Shown here piece after piece: positions 1 to 9,125 of a DNA stretch of 64,000 bases (position 1 is its first letter; each line of letters opens with the position of its first letter). Origin of the DNA: CALLPQ01 sp964392325 (GTDB lineage: Bacteria > Pseudomonadota > Alphaproteobacteria > Caulobacterales > Parvularculaceae). The notes under the pieces are model-generated. The model was not told where the DNA came from. It searched no databases and saw nothing but the letters and a program-made list of their open reading frames with translations. The translations under genes and the position numbers were made by a program. The stretch covers positions 14,307 through 78,306 of the forward strand of contig CAYMPJ010000017.1 of NCBI GenBank assembly GCA_964392325.1, in the 5' to 3' direction.

Positions 1-1116
1 ATTACCCTTCACATAATCCCCATCGGGACTAAAGGTCCAACCGGCAAGAAGTTTTCCGTGCACGTCCAAAGCCTCCGCCTGAAGAAGAGGCGGCTTGATT
101 GGTTTTTCGCTCTGATTGTGTAATTCACCCGAGATTTCAACGATGGTTCCTGTCGTTGAGAGAGCCACTTTGTGATCAATATTTTTAATCTGCAACCCAT
201 AAGGGCTCGCATCAATACCGATACTTTCATAAACCTTGGCGCTTACCGGTGCGATACGCACAACATCCTGACGGAAATGATAGACACCATAAAGACATCC
301 CAAAGTCATCGCAAAAAGACCGACCCACCCCACAATGCGCGCTGGTGTCAGACGGTTTTTATCGCGGGCCTCTGCTTTGCGCCGAACGCGCTTTAAAGCG
401 CGCTCCAATTCACGTGGTTGTACACTGACCGATGCGAACACCTCACCGGGCGCTCCTTCAATTTCCACATCATCGTCGCCATTTTTTATGATTCTAGCTT
501 GCCCGCGCGAGAGGATTGGTCTCGCCTCCTGATTGCGCGTTTCAACCTCTTCCCACTTGGTATCAACGACTTTATCCGTTGCCCGCCTGCGGGGAACATT
601 ATTTCCCTCTAGGGTTTGATCGTGGGAGGACGATGTCCCCTGATTGCGCCGCTCCGCCATCGGTCCGTATTTTGGCCGTTTATCCAAATCGCGATCCGAG
701 GCATTGCCGGTACGATCTTGATGGCGTCTTTGCGGGGCTTGAGCTTGCAGGTCTGGCGTTCTATTTCTCTGCCGGTTTTCGCCTGATCCATCACCGAGCC
801 CATCATAAGAGCGATGCTCGGCAAACAATCCATCATCTGGCGCTGAGCTATTACTTTCACGGGTATAATTTCGCGCTTGCTCATTTTCCCGGTCGGGCCA
901 ACCTTGAGGCTCGGATCTGGCAAATGCTGCATTTGCCTCCCGATTATTTGTATCACTCGATATTCGAGCGGCAGGCATTATAGTCTCAATGCCTTGCGGC
1001 GCTGGAACAAACCAACTCGTCGCACAATCAGAACAACGAACAGAGCGTCCTCCGGGAAGAAACTTCTCATCATCGATTTCATATCGGGCCGTACAGTTCG
1101 GACAGGAAATAATCAT
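1..1116 (-). CDS. zinc-ribbon (MJ0042-type) / DUF3426 protein, 3' end beyond the window
   Basis: The frame is open from an ATG at 1116 to the window edge, so the C-terminus is missing. The first residues carry two CxxC pairs (CPNC near residue 5 and CSDC near residue 25) around a YEIDD segment, the MJ0042 zinc-ribbon pattern. A long polar, Arg/Gln/Asn-rich low-complexity linker follows (about residues 60-210), then one membrane segment near residues 260-280 (WVGLFAMTLGCLYGVY), then a periplasmic beta-rich part of DUF3426 type (GTIVEISGELHN). Known members are single-pass proteins of unknown role, often next to ftsE in alphaproteobacteria, as here: it is divergent from ftsE with about 160 bases between them. 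An in-frame ATG at 1122 would add two residues. Family assignment is by motif; function is not known. Confidence 0.8.
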   Translation of the reverse strand, partial: MIISCPNCTARYEIDDEKFLPGGRSVRCSDCATSWFVPAPQGIETIMPAARISSDTNNREANAAFARSEPQGWPDRENEQARNYTRESNSSAPDDGLFAEHRSYDGLGDGSGENRQRNRTPDLQAQAPQRRHQDRTGNASDRDLDKRPKYGPMAERRNQGTSSSHDQTLEGNNVPRRRATDKVVDTKWEEVETRNQEARPILSRGQARIIKNGDDDVEIEGAPGEVFASVSVQPRELERALKRVRRKAEARDKNRLTPARIVGWVGLFAMTLGCLYGVYHFRQDVVRIAPVSAKVYESIGIDASPYGLQIKNIDHKVALSTTGTIVEISGELHNQSEKPIKPPLLQAEALDVHGKLLAGWTFSPDGDYVKGN

Positions 1117-1277
1117 GTGCATAAACCCTTTAAGCCGGTCCAAGAGAGAGCATTCCCAAGAGAATCACGCTTTAAACTATTCAGGATGTAGGCTATCAAC
1201 AGCCATTGATGGTTCACCTCTAGCTGGGTAGCCAGTTGTGCCAAAGATTTATCCTGAGAAGTAACAAGAGTTTTCGC

Positions 1278-2033
1278 GTGATCGTTGATTTTAATAATGT
1301 CAGCCTTGCCTATGGCACGTCCCATGATGAGCCCAGCCAGGCTTTGCGCGATATTAATTTTTCTATTCAGGAAGGTGAATTTCGATTTTTGACTGGCGCA
1401 TCGGGAGCGGGAAAAACCTCGCTCCTCAAATTGATGTATCTCGCCCAAAGACCAACCAGAGGCACCCTTACCCTGTTTGGCGAGGATGTATCCCAATTGT
1501 CTCGCGAAAAGCTGCCGCCAATGCGACGGCGCATCGGGGTTGTTTTTCAGGAATTTCGCCTTCTCGATCATCTAAGTGCTTTCGAAAATGTTGCTTTGCC
1601 AATGAAAGTCGCTGGCATTAACCATAATCAATACCGTGAAGATGTAAGCGAACTCTTAAATTGGGTGGGATTGGGTAATAAAATGAGCGCAAAACCACCG
1701 ACTTTATCGGGGGGAGAAAAGCAAAGAGTAGCGCTTGCAAGGGCTTTGGTGGCAAAACCGGACCTAATTCTGGCCGATGAACCAACCGGAAATGTCGATC
1801 CTGTGATGGCGGAACGCATTATGAAATTGTTCATAGAGCTTAACAAGTTGGGCTCGGCGGTCGTTGTTGCAACCCATGACCTTGGGCTCGTAAAACACCT
1901 TGGAAAGCCGACCATCAGCCTAAAACAAGGTCGCTTGATCAACGGGAACAGTGCGGTCAACAAAACATCAAACACTATCACCGCAGCCGAATTTGACGAT
2001 GATGAAGACTGGCTTGATCAGGAAGACAATTAA
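1278..2033 (+). CDS. ftsE: cell division ATP-binding protein FtsE
   Basis: ABC ATPase that, with the membrane protein FtsX, forms the divisome complex which activates periplasmic peptidoglycan hydrolases. Seen: Walker A GASGAGKTS near residues 40-48, Q-loop VVFQEFRLL, signature LSGGEKQR near 144-151, Walker B LILADEPTG near 163, H-loop ATHD. The GTG at 1278 is preferred because AAGAG lies about 8 bases upstream and the FtsE family begins with a short strand like VDFNNVSLAYG; a TTG at 1236 would add 14 residues without family support. The C-terminus carries an acidic tail (EFDDDEDWLDQEDN). ftsX starts at the very next base after the stop codon, so the two are translationally coupled. Confidence 0.95.
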   Translation: MIVDFNNVSLAYGTSHDEPSQALRDINFSIQEGEFRFLTGASGAGKTSLLKLMYLAQRPTRGTLTLFGEDVSQLSREKLPPMRRRIGVVFQEFRLLDHLSAFENVALPMKVAGINHNQYREDVSELLNWVGLGNKMSAKPPTLSGGEKQRVALARALVAKPDLILADEPTGNVDPVMAERIMKLFIELNKLGSAVVVATHDLGLVKHLGKPTISLKQGRLINGNSAVNKTSNTITAAEFDDDEDWLDQEDN

Positions 2034-2933
2034 ATGCTGGATTTTTTTTCAAACCACGAGAAAGAACCGCTCCTTCCCGAGGCTGGTGCGGGCGGCCCCC
2101 CATTAATGGCGGTGATTGCCGTTATTTCCTTTCTCGCAACCCTCGCCCTTGCCGGATATCTCCTGATCACGAGTGCCTCCCATAACTGGACCCGGGAATT
2201 GCGCTCGGCCCTGACCATACAAATCCCCGGTGATACGGCAATAGCGATCAAGGACCGGACGGATATGGCTGTGCGGGTGCTGGAGACTACAGAAGGCGTG
2301 GTTGATTTTCGGGTGATGCCCCCGAGCGAAGCCGAAACCTTGCTGGAGCCGTGGTTGGGGGAGAGCGCGGTCAGCAGCTATTTTACGCTGCCCGCAATCA
2401 TTGAAGTCAGAGCCGAGGCCAGTCTTCAAAATGATATTTCTCTCCTGAAATCCCGCATGACTGCGGCGGCCCCTGGCGCGCTCGTAAATGATCACAGCAC
2501 GTGGAAATCCCGTCTGGAGACCTCGGTACGATCTGCCCAAATGCTGGCTTTTAGCGTCTTTCTGCTGGTCATGTTTGCGACCGCTGCAATCGCAATTTTT
2601 GCCGCCCGCGCAGGGTTAGCCGCAAATCACGAAATTGTCTCGATACTCCACCTTGTCGGCGCGAGCGATCAATTTATCGCTGGTCAGGTCCAGAGACGAT
2701 TTCTCGTCTTGGGGCTGCGCGGCGCCATTTTTGGGGGGCTATTTGCGATTCTAACCCTATTATTAATCTCGATTGCGACACGTACCGGCACGATAGAGGC
2801 AAATTTCATCCCCGGTTTTACCATCACACTAGGGCTTATTCTAACCCTGTTAATTGTGCCCGCCATCACCTGTCTGGTGACGGCCATGACCGCACGATTT
2901 ATCGTATTACGTACATTGAAGGACTCTTTTTAA
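2034..2933 (+). CDS. ftsX: cell division protein FtsX
   Basis: Integral membrane partner of FtsE. The 299-residue protein has the FtsX layout: a first membrane segment near residues 22-42, a periplasmic domain of about 120 residues, then three membrane segments (about 170-195, 225-250 and 265-285). The loop with EIVSILHLVGASDQFI is the cytoplasmic FtsX signature that contacts FtsE. Its ATG directly abuts the ftsE stop codon. The periplasmic domain is expected to contact a murein hydrolase activator such as an EnvC-like protein (family knowledge; no such gene is in the window). Confidence 0.93.
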   Translation: MLDFFSNHEKEPLLPEAGAGGPPLMAVIAVISFLATLALAGYLLITSASHNWTRELRSALTIQIPGDTAIAIKDRTDMAVRVLETTEGVVDFRVMPPSEAETLLEPWLGESAVSSYFTLPAIIEVRAEASLQNDISLLKSRMTAAAPGALVNDHSTWKSRLETSVRSAQMLAFSVFLLVMFATAAIAIFAARAGLAANHEIVSILHLVGASDQFIAGQVQRRFLVLGLRGAIFGGLFAILTLLLISIATRTGTIEANFIPGFTITLGLILTLLIVPAITCLVTAMTARFIVLRTLKDSF

Positions 2934-3298
2934 TCCTCTACGGCTTAATCCGGTCCATTGCCCCTCATATTAGTGGTGATGTCTCTAGCCCAATCACTGG
3001 CCCCGATTAATGGCTCTGCGTACTGTCTCGAGGTCACCGGCCAGCTTGATCCTCGCCAATTTTCAGGCAATAATCCTTGTAATAAGGATCAATAATGACC
3101 AGATCCGGTTTTATAAATGCTGCTTGGATATGACGGCAAAATATCGCGACCAATCAGCTGATATGATGAATTGCCCCTGAATTCGTTTAAGGGCCATAAT
3201 TAATCTGTAAAGATTGATCATGTTACCAAAGATCGTCATAGGCGCTTTGAATCAGATTTATGTTGAGCGACTTTCTAGAGAAAAAGAAGGCGGATTAA
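2934..3298 (+). other. 365-base intergenic stretch after ftsX
   Basis: No convincing gene of normal size. It holds a perfect 6-base hairpin (ATCCTT/AAGGAT at 3072-3088) without a T-run, and a short frame at 2958-3095 listed separately. The last 15 bases carry AGAAGG at 3285-3290, the ribosome binding site of the next gene, so its promoter probably lies here although no clear -35/-10 pair stands out. Confidence 0.5.
2958..3095 (+). CDS. possible 45-residue secreted peptide
   Basis: A short frame from TTG 2958 (or ATG 2979) to TAA 3093-3095. The start reads as a brief hydrophobic leader (LPLILVVMSLAQSLA) followed by a polar tail with two cysteines (YCLEVTG, NNPCNKDQ), which looks protein-like. 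There is no good ribosome binding site and no known relative that I recognise. It could be the tail of a decayed gene or chance. Held at low confidence. Confidence 0.18.
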   Translation: MPLILVVMSLAQSLAPINGSAYCLEVTGQLDPRQFSGNNPCNKDQ

Positions 3299-3937
3299 GT
3301 GAAGCGGTTATTAAAAATATTTGCCTCACTGGTTATTTTATGGGCACTGGGTTTGCTGGTTTTTATAGCCAATGTACCGAGTGCCTTAGATAGGAACACC
3401 CAATTCGAACCTTCTCCAGACGCTTCAAAGCATACGTCTTCCAACCATGGCATTGTGGTATTTACCGGCGGCGGCGGTACCCGCATCAGTAAAGCGATGA
3501 CCTTGCTAAAACAGGGCAATGGCGCGCGCTTGCTAATCTCCGGCGTTCATCCCGAAACAACCTATGATCATTTGCAAGAATTATGGGGCGGAAATGATGA
3601 GCAATATGCATGCTGTGTGGATTTAGGGATACAAGCCCAGACCACCAGAGGAAATGCAGCCGAACTCCTGGACTGGGCAACCACCCATCAAATGGATAGA
3701 ATTATCCTTGTCACCTCGGATTTTCATATGCCTCGCTCCCTTGCGGAAACCCGCGTTTTGCGCCAATCCAGAGGTTTAAAGGATAAAATCGCCATCACCG
3801 CTTATAGCGCCCCATCAGACCATATCAAAACCGGTGCCCTACCCAATTCGTTTCGTTCGTGGAAAATCATTAGTATCGAATATAGTAAATTTATTATGGC
3901 CCGTACCCGACATATTACTGGAAAGGTGTTCGCATGA
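3299..3937 (+). CDS. YdcF/SanA-like DUF218 envelope protein
   Basis: A 212-residue protein with one N-terminal membrane segment (residues 5-25) and a periplasmic DUF218 domain. Motifs of the family are present: IVVFTGGGGTRISKAM near residue 50, LLISGVH, TRGNAAELL and the VTSDFHMPRS stretch near residue 140. The GTG start at 3299 has AGAAGG 8 bases upstream. DUF218 proteins are linked to cell-envelope or undecaprenyl-related functions, but the reaction is not established. The next gene, plsC, overlaps it by 4 bases, so the two are co-translated; this ftsEX-ydcF-plsC order is common in alphaproteobacteria. Confidence 0.85.
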   Translation: MKRLLKIFASLVILWALGLLVFIANVPSALDRNTQFEPSPDASKHTSSNHGIVVFTGGGGTRISKAMTLLKQGNGARLLISGVHPETTYDHLQELWGGNDEQYACCVDLGIQAQTTRGNAAELLDWATTHQMDRIILVTSDFHMPRSLAETRVLRQSRGLKDKIAITAYSAPSDHIKTGALPNSFRSWKIISIEYSKFIMARTRHITGKVFA

Positions 3938-4707
3938 GACATGCACAATTCCAGGGAGATGATAACCATTTTGCAAGTGCGGATGACCAAAACTTTGCAA
4001 ACGAAATAATTATCATTATACGTTCCGGGCTTTTTCAACTATATTTAATTATTGGCACGCTGATTATTGGCATCGCTGGCCTGCCGGTGTTTTTTATGGA
4101 CGCTGATCGTCGCCGCGAATATTGCCAATTCTGGTGCCGAGCCATGTTATGGGGGTTGCGTCATATATGCGGCATAGAAACAAAATTCAATGGTCTGGAG
4201 AATCTCACACCCGATGGGGCGGTTATTGCCGCTAATCACCAATCCATGTGGGAGACGATGCAAATCTTCGCGATATTGAAAAAACCTGTGATGGTTTTAA
4301 AAGAAGAATTGTTGGCAATTCCCGTCTTTGGCTCATGGCTCCGCGCTTCCGGGTGTATCGCAATTGATCGCAGCGCCGGGCCGCGAGCAATGCGTAAATT
4401 GATCGAAGATGCAAAAGCCTCCACCAGAGATGGGGGACAAATCATTATTTTCCCTGAGGGAACAAGATCCAAACCAAGCACAAAAGCCCCTTTAAAACCC
4501 GGTATAGCGGGCATCTATTCATCTGCTAATGTTGCGTGCCTTGCGATCGGGCATGATTCCGGGCGGTTTTGGGTCTATCCCGGTTTTCGCAAAAACCCCG
4601 GCACCATAACCATGAATATCGCCCCTCTTATTCCGGCTGGTGAACCCCGAAAAAGTTTTATGACTCATTTGGAAACGGTTCTCATCAATATTCGGCCAGA
4701 CCTTTAA
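3934..4707 (+). CDS. plsC: 1-acyl-sn-glycerol-3-phosphate acyltransferase (PlsC family)
   Basis: Adds the second acyl chain to lysophosphatidic acid to make phosphatidic acid at the inner membrane. A membrane segment lies at about residues 32-54, followed by the acyltransferase blocks: block I NHQSMWET (His102; the acidic residue is Glu107 instead of the usual Asp of HX4D), block II around GCIAIDRSAGPRAM, and block III FPEGTRS at 173-179. It has an unusually long polar N-terminus of about 28 residues; the 4-base overlap with the upstream gene supports this start. Acyl-chain donor (acyl-ACP or acyl-CoA) cannot be read from the sequence. A related O-acyltransferase role is possible. Confidence 0.88.
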   Translation: MRHAQFQGDDNHFASADDQNFANEIIIIIRSGLFQLYLIIGTLIIGIAGLPVFFMDADRRREYCQFWCRAMLWGLRHICGIETKFNGLENLTPDGAVIAANHQSMWETMQIFAILKKPVMVLKEELLAIPVFGSWLRASGCIAIDRSAGPRAMRKLIEDAKASTRDGGQIIIFPEGTRSKPSTKAPLKPGIAGIYSSANVACLAIGHDSGRFWVYPGFRKNPGTITMNIAPLIPAGEPRKSFMTHLETVLINIRPDL

Positions 4708-4761
4708 TCAGATTATAAAAAACAATAGCTGTTGAACACTCTCGATCGGGCGACAATTTCC

Positions 4762-5778
4762 ATGTTCATTCTCCGGACCAAACCACCATTTTATTTGATC
4801 CCTATCCTTATTATAGGACTGGTCATTATTGGTTATTCCATCGCTTGGCACAAAGCCTCTTCGGTAATGGAGGAAACAATTTATAGCTGGATTTCGGACC
4901 AGCGAGAAAATGGTATGCAGGTAGAGCACGGCGATATCAAAATTCATGGATTTCCATTTTTTTTGCGCGCAACCATTAGCCAACCGCTTTTAGGGGATAA
5001 AGCAAATTGGCAGTGGAACAGCGAAGAACTAAATATTGATGTCCTGCCCTATGATTTTTCAAAAATCATCCTCTCGCCAACTGGTCGCCAGAAAATTGAA
5101 CTACCAGCATTGATAGCGCCCTATAATCGTTTTGAGGGGGAGGCAGAGACTGTTCGTATTAGCATTGGCAAAGATAAAACGCGCCCATGGTTGGGCATAT
5201 TGGCAATATCGGGCGCAAAACTTCAAAATGGCGATCAATCCTTTATTGCCGATTTTGAAAAATTACTTTTCAATATCGCCCCCAATGAAGAAGACGATAA
5301 AACCATCGCTGCGAGCTTGTTTCTTGAAACCATTAACATGGCGGAAAAATCTGAAAATCCTGTTCGATCATTATCCCTTGGCAGCGCGCAGGCAGCGCTC
5401 ACCCTGTCCCACACGGATCAATTATCAAATGAAACCGACCTGAACCAATGGGCGGGCGCTGGAGGGCAACTTACCCTGAACCGTATTCTGCTGGAAGATT
5501 TACCTTCTCAATTTGCCGCAAAGGGAAAGCTTGGCATTGATGCGGATAGTTACCCGTCTGGAATAATCCAAACACGGCTTGTCAAACCAACTGCCTTTTT
5601 AACCACGCTAGAGGGCTCCGGATTACTAGCAAAAAAAGATATGGATGCCCTATCGGCAGGGTTAGCCCTCGCTCTCCTGTCTGGAGGCGGCAGTATAGAA
5701 AAAGATCTTGTTTTTCAAAATGGCGCAATCACAGTGGACGGCAATAAAATTGTCGATCTATCAAGATTGAACCCATAG
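4762..5778 (+). CDS. DUF2125 domain envelope protein
   Basis: Begins with one membrane segment (PFYLIPILIIGLVIIGYSI) and continues as a periplasmic beta-rich protein of about 310 residues. The early segment GDIKIHGFPFFLRATISQP is the DUF2125 signature. The family has no established function; its repeating beta structure recalls AsmA/LPS-associated envelope proteins, which is only an analogy. The ATG at 4762 is chosen over a TTG at 4732 because the membrane segment then sits right at the N-terminus; neither has a strong ribosome binding site. It follows plsC by about 55 bases on the same strand and is followed by a hairpin. Confidence 0.8.
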   Translation: MFILRTKPPFYLIPILIIGLVIIGYSIAWHKASSVMEETIYSWISDQRENGMQVEHGDIKIHGFPFFLRATISQPLLGDKANWQWNSEELNIDVLPYDFSKIILSPTGRQKIELPALIAPYNRFEGEAETVRISIGKDKTRPWLGILAISGAKLQNGDQSFIADFEKLLFNIAPNEEDDKTIAASLFLETINMAEKSENPVRSLSLGSAQAALTLSHTDQLSNETDLNQWAGAGGQLTLNRILLEDLPSQFAAKGKLGIDADSYPSGIIQTRLVKPTAFLTTLEGSGLLAKKDMDALSAGLALALLSGGGSIEKDLVFQNGAITVDGNKIVDLSRLNP

Positions 5779-5803
5779 GGCGCAAGCTGCGCCACATTTA
5801 TTT
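5779..5803 (+). terminator. hairpin after the DUF2125 gene, weak intrinsic terminator
   Basis: GGCGCA-AGC-TGCGCC forms a perfect 6-base stem at 5779-5793, directly after the stop codon, followed by the T-rich ACATTTATTTT. The T tract is interrupted, so termination strength is uncertain. It sits between two convergent genes. Confidence 0.5.
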
Positions 5804-7011
5804 TAAGCTGGCTTGGGCTTTAACCTAAAATACACACAAGTCATCGCTAAAGTTGCAGCCAAACAATAAAAACCCAAAATGCGCATCTGCGAGGGCAGAT
5901 CGATGCCATTATCGATCAGCATCCCCGTTAGTCCCGGACCCGCAGCTGTCGCCAGAACCATCGCCGAAACAGTAATTGATCTGACCGCGCCCAGATTAGT
6001 AACCCCGTAAATTTCCGGCCATAACACCCCGAACAGGGTCGAGGAAATTCCGTAACTTACCCCGAGCAAAAACATCATTGAAAATAATATATGAGTATCG
6101 CCCTTGATGCTCGCAACAAAGCAACAGCTTGCCAGCGGTAATAGAAAAAACGGCAGGATGATACGATACCCGAACCGGTCAATGATCACCCCGTTTATTA
6201 GGGCAACAATTGTGGTTGTAGCTGCCATCAATGACATGGACAGGGCAAAGCTTTGCTTGGGCCACCCTTGGAAGGTGGTGATATAATCTTGATGATAGAA
6301 AATCACCGTCCCAACAAATGCCGGGGCGAGCACACCGGATAATAAAAGATAGAAATTAGGATCGCGCAAAACTTGCCCTCTCGTCCAGCTGCGCTCATCT
6401 TTTGTCTTCAGGTTTTCGGCGCTGCTCTGACTGGCAATACGCGGCTTGCTAAATGCCCAAAATGCTAGGGGCAAACCGATCAATAACAAAGCCATCACCG
6501 CCGTAAGCCACCCCGCTTGATACCCGTAAGCGATTGTAATCGTCGAAAAGGCAATGGGCAGCGTAAATTCTCCCCCTTGATGGCCCAGCACAACAAGGGA
6601 GACCGCGCGCCCGCGTTGCTGTTCAAACCATCGCCCTGTCGCCGTTAATGCGATATGGGTCATCATCCCCTGCCCGAACAAGCGTAAGAAATAGATCGCA
6701 ATTAACAATATAAAAACAGACGGCGCGTGGGCTGCAAGCAAAGCCGCACCCCCGAGTGCAGGTATCACGAATAACAATACGGTTCGTTCAGGAAACACAT
6801 CAACAAGGCGCCCTAAAAACGGCAATGTCAGTGCACTTCCTAATGTTGCGATCATATATAGCTGCCCAAACTCCCCATGAGAAAGATTGAAGCTTTGCTT
6901 CCACTCGGCAACCGAGGCAGCAATAAAGAAAGTCTGGCCAATGCTGGAAAAGTAGGTCAGCAAAAAACCACCAAGCACCCAACGAAAATTACGCCGCAAG
7001 AAATCAATCAT
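5803..7011 (-). CDS. MFS transporter
   Basis: A 402-residue protein with about 12 hydrophobic segments and a polar central loop (near residues 195-215, SQSSAENLKTKDERSW) separating two six-helix halves. The loop after helix 2 reads GRLVDVFPERTV, the major-facilitator GxLaDrxGrr position, and a second copy occurs in the C-terminal half (GVIIDRFGYRIIL). Substrate is not readable; the closest general type is the OFA/monocarboxylate-like group. The start at 7011 lies about 40 bases downstream of the lysK stop codon on the same strand, so it may be read through from lysK. Confidence 0.85.
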   Translation of the reverse strand: MIDFLRRNFRWVLGGFLLTYFSSIGQTFFIAASVAEWKQSFNLSHGEFGQLYMIATLGSALTLPFLGRLVDVFPERTVLLFVIPALGGAALLAAHAPSVFILLIAIYFLRLFGQGMMTHIALTATGRWFEQQRGRAVSLVVLGHQGGEFTLPIAFSTITIAYGYQAGWLTAVMALLLIGLPLAFWAFSKPRIASQSSAENLKTKDERSWTRGQVLRDPNFYLLLSGVLAPAFVGTVIFYHQDYITTFQGWPKQSFALSMSLMAATTTIVALINGVIIDRFGYRIILPFFLLPLASCCFVASIKGDTHILFSMMFLLGVSYGISSTLFGVLWPEIYGVTNLGAVRSITVSAMVLATAAGPGLTGMLIDNGIDLPSQMRILGFYCLAATLAMTCVYFRLKPKPA

Positions 7012-7053
7012 CGCGGCGCAACTTTAACTCGGTCAATAAGGTACAGGCCAAGC

Positions 7054-8664
7054 TCATGACCGGTTTAATGCGTTTTGCAACATCGTTGCGGTATTTTTCA
7101 CGCCATAAATAGCAATGAAATTGCCCATGCGCGGGCCTTCCGATTGACCAAAGCAAATTTCATAAATCGCTTTAAACCAGTTGCGCAAATTATCGAATTC
7201 CTGGGTTTTCCCCGCATCAAAAACCAATGTCTGCAACTGATCGCTATCATTGGTGTCCTCTTCAAGAGCATTTAACCGCTCCACAAGGGCCTCCAAGGCC
7301 GCACGCTCCATCTGTGTCGGACTACGATAAGTTTTATTAGGCTCAACAAAATCCTCATAATAGCGAATGGCATAGCCAACCAGTTCATCAAGGCTTGGAT
7401 GGCTTTGGGCGGAGAGTTCCGGATTATAGACTTTGATATAGCCCCACAGCTGGTCTTTGTCTGATGCACTCGCTGCACTCACCAAATTTAGCAATAGCGC
7501 GAAGGTAACCGAAGGGTCCTCTGCTGGCGGGCGCCCTTCGTGAATGTGCCAAACGGGATTATCAATAGCTTTGGCCGGTGTCTCTTTGGCTTGCCCGGCA
7601 TATTTTCCCAGATGCGATAAATATTCATCGGCCGTTTTAGGGATAATATCAAAATAGAGTTTTTTCGCCTTTTTGGGCGCTGTAAACATATATAAAGAAA
7701 GGCTCTCGGGGGATGCGTATCTTAACCATTCTTCTATGGTGAGCCCATTGCCTTTTGTTTTTGATATTTTCTGGCCTTTTTCATCCAGAAAGAGTTGATA
7801 GTTAAAACCTGCGGGAGGCTCTGCGCCGAGTGCTTTAACAATACGATTTGAAAGCCGGACCGACTCTGTCAAATCCTCGCCCGACATTTCATAATCAACA
7901 TTGAGTGCAAACCAGCGCCCTGCCCAATCGGCCTTCCACTGAAGCTTCGCATTTCCCCCTTTTACACTTTGTTCGATTTTTTCACCGTCTTCATCTTCAA
8001 ATACAATCATGCCCGTTTTTGCATCGCGCTCTATCAAAGGAACATAGAGAACCCGGCCGGTTTTTGGCGAGATCGGCAAAAAGGGTGAATAGGTTTCCCG
8101 CCGTTCCGCGCCAAGGGTTGGTAAAATAATGTCCATGACCGCGTCATAGCGCTCTAGCATACGCATCAACATCTCATCAAAAACACCGCTTCGATACTGC
8201 TCCGCTGAAGAGAGAAATTCATAGTCGAAACCGAACTGGTCCAAAAATGCACGAAGACGGGCATTGTTATGGGCAGAAAAACTCTCATGGGTTCCAAACG
8301 GGTCTGGCACATCTGCGAGTGGTCTTTGCAGATAGGGCTCCAATGGCTTTGGATCGGGAACTGTCGGAGGGATTTTACGCATCCCGTCCATATCATCGGA
8401 AAACGAGATAAGCCGCGTCTTGGCTCCGGTCAAAGCTTCAAATGCACGGCGGACCATAGTGGTGCGCGCAACCTCTCCGAAAGTGCCTATATGGGGCAAT
8501 CCGGAGGGACCATATCCCGTTTGGAAGACCACCTCGCCGTCATGATTCATGCGGTCAAGGCGTTTAATCAACCCCCGCGCCTCGGCAAAGGGCCATGATT
8601 TGGCATCCTGGGCTAACGCCATAAGATCGGCATTATCGGGCGCAAGCGCTGCATTTTTGGACAT
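7054..8664 (-). CDS. lysK: lysyl-tRNA synthetase, class I
   Basis: Charges tRNA-Lys with lysine. The 536-residue protein carries class I signatures: HIGT within GYGPSGLPHIGTFGEV (HIGH box, near residues 50-65) and KISKTKGNG (KMSKS box). The Rossmann region contains FSDDMDGMRKIP and the C-terminal part is the helical anticodon-binding cage of archaeal-type LysRS. The class I enzyme replaces the usual class II LysRS in many alphaproteobacteria and is a good taxonomic marker here. It is the first gene of a minus-strand pair with the MFS gene. Confidence 0.95.
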   Translation of the reverse strand: MSKNAALAPDNADLMALAQDAKSWPFAEARGLIKRLDRMNHDGEVVFQTGYGPSGLPHIGTFGEVARTTMVRRAFEALTGAKTRLISFSDDMDGMRKIPPTVPDPKPLEPYLQRPLADVPDPFGTHESFSAHNNARLRAFLDQFGFDYEFLSSAEQYRSGVFDEMLMRMLERYDAVMDIILPTLGAERRETYSPFLPISPKTGRVLYVPLIERDAKTGMIVFEDEDGEKIEQSVKGGNAKLQWKADWAGRWFALNVDYEMSGEDLTESVRLSNRIVKALGAEPPAGFNYQLFLDEKGQKISKTKGNGLTIEEWLRYASPESLSLYMFTAPKKAKKLYFDIIPKTADEYLSHLGKYAGQAKETPAKAIDNPVWHIHEGRPPAEDPSVTFALLLNLVSAASASDKDQLWGYIKVYNPELSAQSHPSLDELVGYAIRYYEDFVEPNKTYRSPTQMERAALEALVERLNALEEDTNDSDQLQTLVFDAGKTQEFDNLRNWFKAIYEICFGQSEGPRMGNFIAIYGVKNTATMLQNALNRS

Positions 8665-8789
8665 GGGTATAACTTCGCTTCTTTTTATGATTACGGCATC
8701 TCAAGGCATGCCTGAAGATGACAATATTTAGACAAGTGTTTGCTAAAGGTCAAAGAGTTAGCATAAGCCGATAGCTCTGCGAAGGATTA

Positions 8790-9044
8790 TCAATCCGCTT
8801 GATTCGGCGCTACCAGTTTTAGCTTGTCCCCACGGCTCATCGCCTTAATCGCGATTTCCCTTTTAAGGGCTTCAGAGCGATTTTTCGCATTTTCCGTATA
8901 AAGAATTTTTACCGGACCGCGCCCTCTGGTATATTTAGCGCCCTGCCCAAGATTATGCTGTGTAATCCGGCTGTCCAGATTATTGGTTATACCGGTATAA
9001 AGGGTTTTATCCGCGCATTCCAGAATATAAACAATCCAAACCAA
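8790..9044 (-). CDS. GIY-YIG nuclease-domain protein (YhbQ/UPF0213-like)
   Basis: A single GIY-YIG domain: WIVYILECADKTLYTGITN at the start, then ARG/TRGRGPVKILYTE and EALKREIAIKAMSR, the usual features of short stand-alone proteins of this family (about 85 residues). Their role is unsettled; a structure-specific DNA nuclease activity is suggested for relatives. The start is uncertain. An upstream ATG at 9134 would add 30 residues but would overlap the ribosome binding site and start of the divergent TerB gene; TTG 9044 places the start directly before the domain and is preferred here. Confidence 0.8.
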   Translation of the reverse strand: MVWIVYILECADKTLYTGITNNLDSRITQHNLGQGAKYTRGRGPVKILYTENAKNRSEALKREIAIKAMSRGDKLKLVAPNQAD

Positions 9045-9125
9045 AAGCCAATAATTCCAAATCGCCCTATTGCCCTTCACTAGAGAGCACCCTAATTTAT
9101 ATTTCAATATAAGGAATTTTATACG

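Noticed and set aside
609..956. Minus-strand frame in another phase of the zinc-ribbon gene
   Set aside because: It overlaps the linker of the zinc-ribbon/DUF3426 gene, whose own frame has the CxxC pairs and the membrane segment.
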